This document shows positions 63,483 through 64,000 of a stretch of DNA of 64,000 bases, piece by piece. This DNA is from Haliovirga abyssi (GTDB taxonomy: Bacteria; Fusobacteriota; Fusobacteriia; Fusobacteriales; Haliovirgaceae). Within the stretch, counting starts at the first letter, position 1. Each line of letters opens with the position of its first letter. Below the pieces are notes generated by a model. That model did not search any database. It had not been told where the DNA came from and worked only from the letters and a program-made list of their open reading frames with translations. The position numbers and the translations under genes were made by a program. The stretch is taken from NCBI RefSeq assembly GCF_030295325.1, contig NZ_AP027059.1, forward strand, positions 1,236,637 to 1,300,636, in the 5' to 3' direction.

Positions 63483-64000
63483 TTTTTAAATACTGCTCCT
63501 TTATCTGCTGAAGTTACATTTTCTGAATATCTTTTTAAAAAACTATATTCTGTTTCAACTTTAAATTTAGGTAATTTTTTTAATCTTTCTTTTATTATTT
63601 TATCATCAACTTTTAAACTTATTTTTCTATTTGGTATATCTATCTCTATAATATCTCCATTTTCTACTGCTGCAATTACTCCACCTTCTGCTGCTTCGGG
63701 AGAAATATGTCCAATAGAGGCTCCTCTTGTAGCACCACTAAATCTACCATCAGTTATTAATGCTACATCTTTATCTAGTCCCATCCCTGCAATAGAAGAT
63801 GTAGGTGTCAACATTTCTCTCATTCCAGGACCACCTTTTGGCCCTTCATATCTAATAACTATTACATCACCTTTTTCTATTTCCTTATGTAAAATAGCAT
63901 CTACAGCATCCTCTTCTGAATTATATACTTTTGCTGGCCCACTATGAACAAGCATCTCTTTTGAAACTGCCCCTTCTTTTACAACAGAACCATCTTTTGC
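63479..64000 (-). CDS. ilvD: Dihydroxy-acid dehydratase, C-terminal part (runs off the window)
   Basis: 173 residues of the C-terminus; the frame stays open to base 64000. Visible: [36 protein letters not shown] and [21 protein letters not shown], the conserved end of IlvD, which makes the branched-chain 2-keto acids with an Fe-S cluster bound in the missing N-terminal part. The first ATG inside the window (63955) is internal and not the start. Confidence 0.95.
   Translation of the reverse strand, partial: AKDGSVVKEGAVSKEMLVHSGPAKVYNSEEDAVDAILHKEIEKGDVIVIRYEGPKGGPGMREMLTPTSSIAGMGLDKDVALITDGRFSGATRGASIGHISPEAAEGGVIAAVENGDIIEIDIPNRKISLKVDDKIIKERLKKLPKFKVETEYSFLKRYSENVTSADKGAVFKK

Overview
The window is very AT-rich and densely coded, mostly on the minus strand. 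It looks like a strictly fermentative, Gram-negative-type bacterium, most likely a member of the Fusobacteriota; the genus cannot be fixed from sequence alone. Outer-membrane biology is shown by an LptD homologue, two outer-membrane beta-barrel candidates and several lipoproteins. Gene order is Firmicutes-like: accD-accA-pfkA-pyk, and PASTA protein-rsgA-rpe. That mixture is typical of fusobacteria. Anaerobic metabolism is indicated by an [FeFe]-hydrogenase maturase (HydG) with its usual small regulator.

Layout. 1-3 kb: end of an HI0933-type flavoprotein, a two-repeat secreted protein and an MFS exporter. 3.2-6.8 kb: aspA, a small unknown gene, hydG and a TM1266-like regulator (hydrogenase maturation). 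6.8-10.2 kb: GapN-like aldehyde dehydrogenase and glmS. 10.3-12.4 kb: two nearly identical tandem Rpn nuclease genes, each with an internal Shine-Dalgarno and start that would make a small C-terminal protein. 12.4-20.3 kb: BI-1 membrane protein, a lipoprotein joining a glycogen-binding-like domain to a tyrosine-phosphatase domain, thrS, ogt, lptD. 20.3-24.9 kb: trxA, then a housekeeping operon (two hpt genes, SPOR protein, rsmA, DUF4911, pdxJ, ybgC, khpA). 25-28 kb, plus strand: PASTA protein, rsgA (apparently starting at ATT), rpe and a MarR regulator.

28-39.6 kb is a signalling and envelope region: DMT exporter, HAD hydrolase, a sensor kinase without its phospho-acceptor histidine, an orphan solute-binding lipoprotein, an SDR enzyme, two beta-barrels, a SpoIIE phosphatase with a dead GGDEF domain, and an intact diguanylate cyclase. 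39.6-47.7 kb: purN, purH, a DnaJ-HEAT fusion, an OFA-type transporter, and a serine-biosynthesis pair (aminotransferase + serA). 47.8-50.7 kb: a third Rpn-family gene and two unknown membrane proteins. 50.9-58.3 kb: uvrA, then pyk, pfkA, accA and accD. 58.4-64 kb: pheA (plus strand), a REC-GAF-histidine kinase, pyrE, a family-4 uracil-DNA glycosylase, a WalJ-like hydrolase and the end of ilvD.

Intergenic DNA carries clear intrinsic terminators, several good -35/-10 pairs with 17-base spacers, and a family of short palindromic repeats built on GAACGTTTAAAAA / TTTTTAAGCCGTTC. The most interesting signals are the Rpn gene-within-gene pair, the ATT start of rsgA, the 29.7-39.6 kb sensory locus with two degenerate signalling enzymes, and the laforin-like lipoprotein. 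No tRNA, rRNA, CRISPR array, insertion sequence or prophage was recognised.
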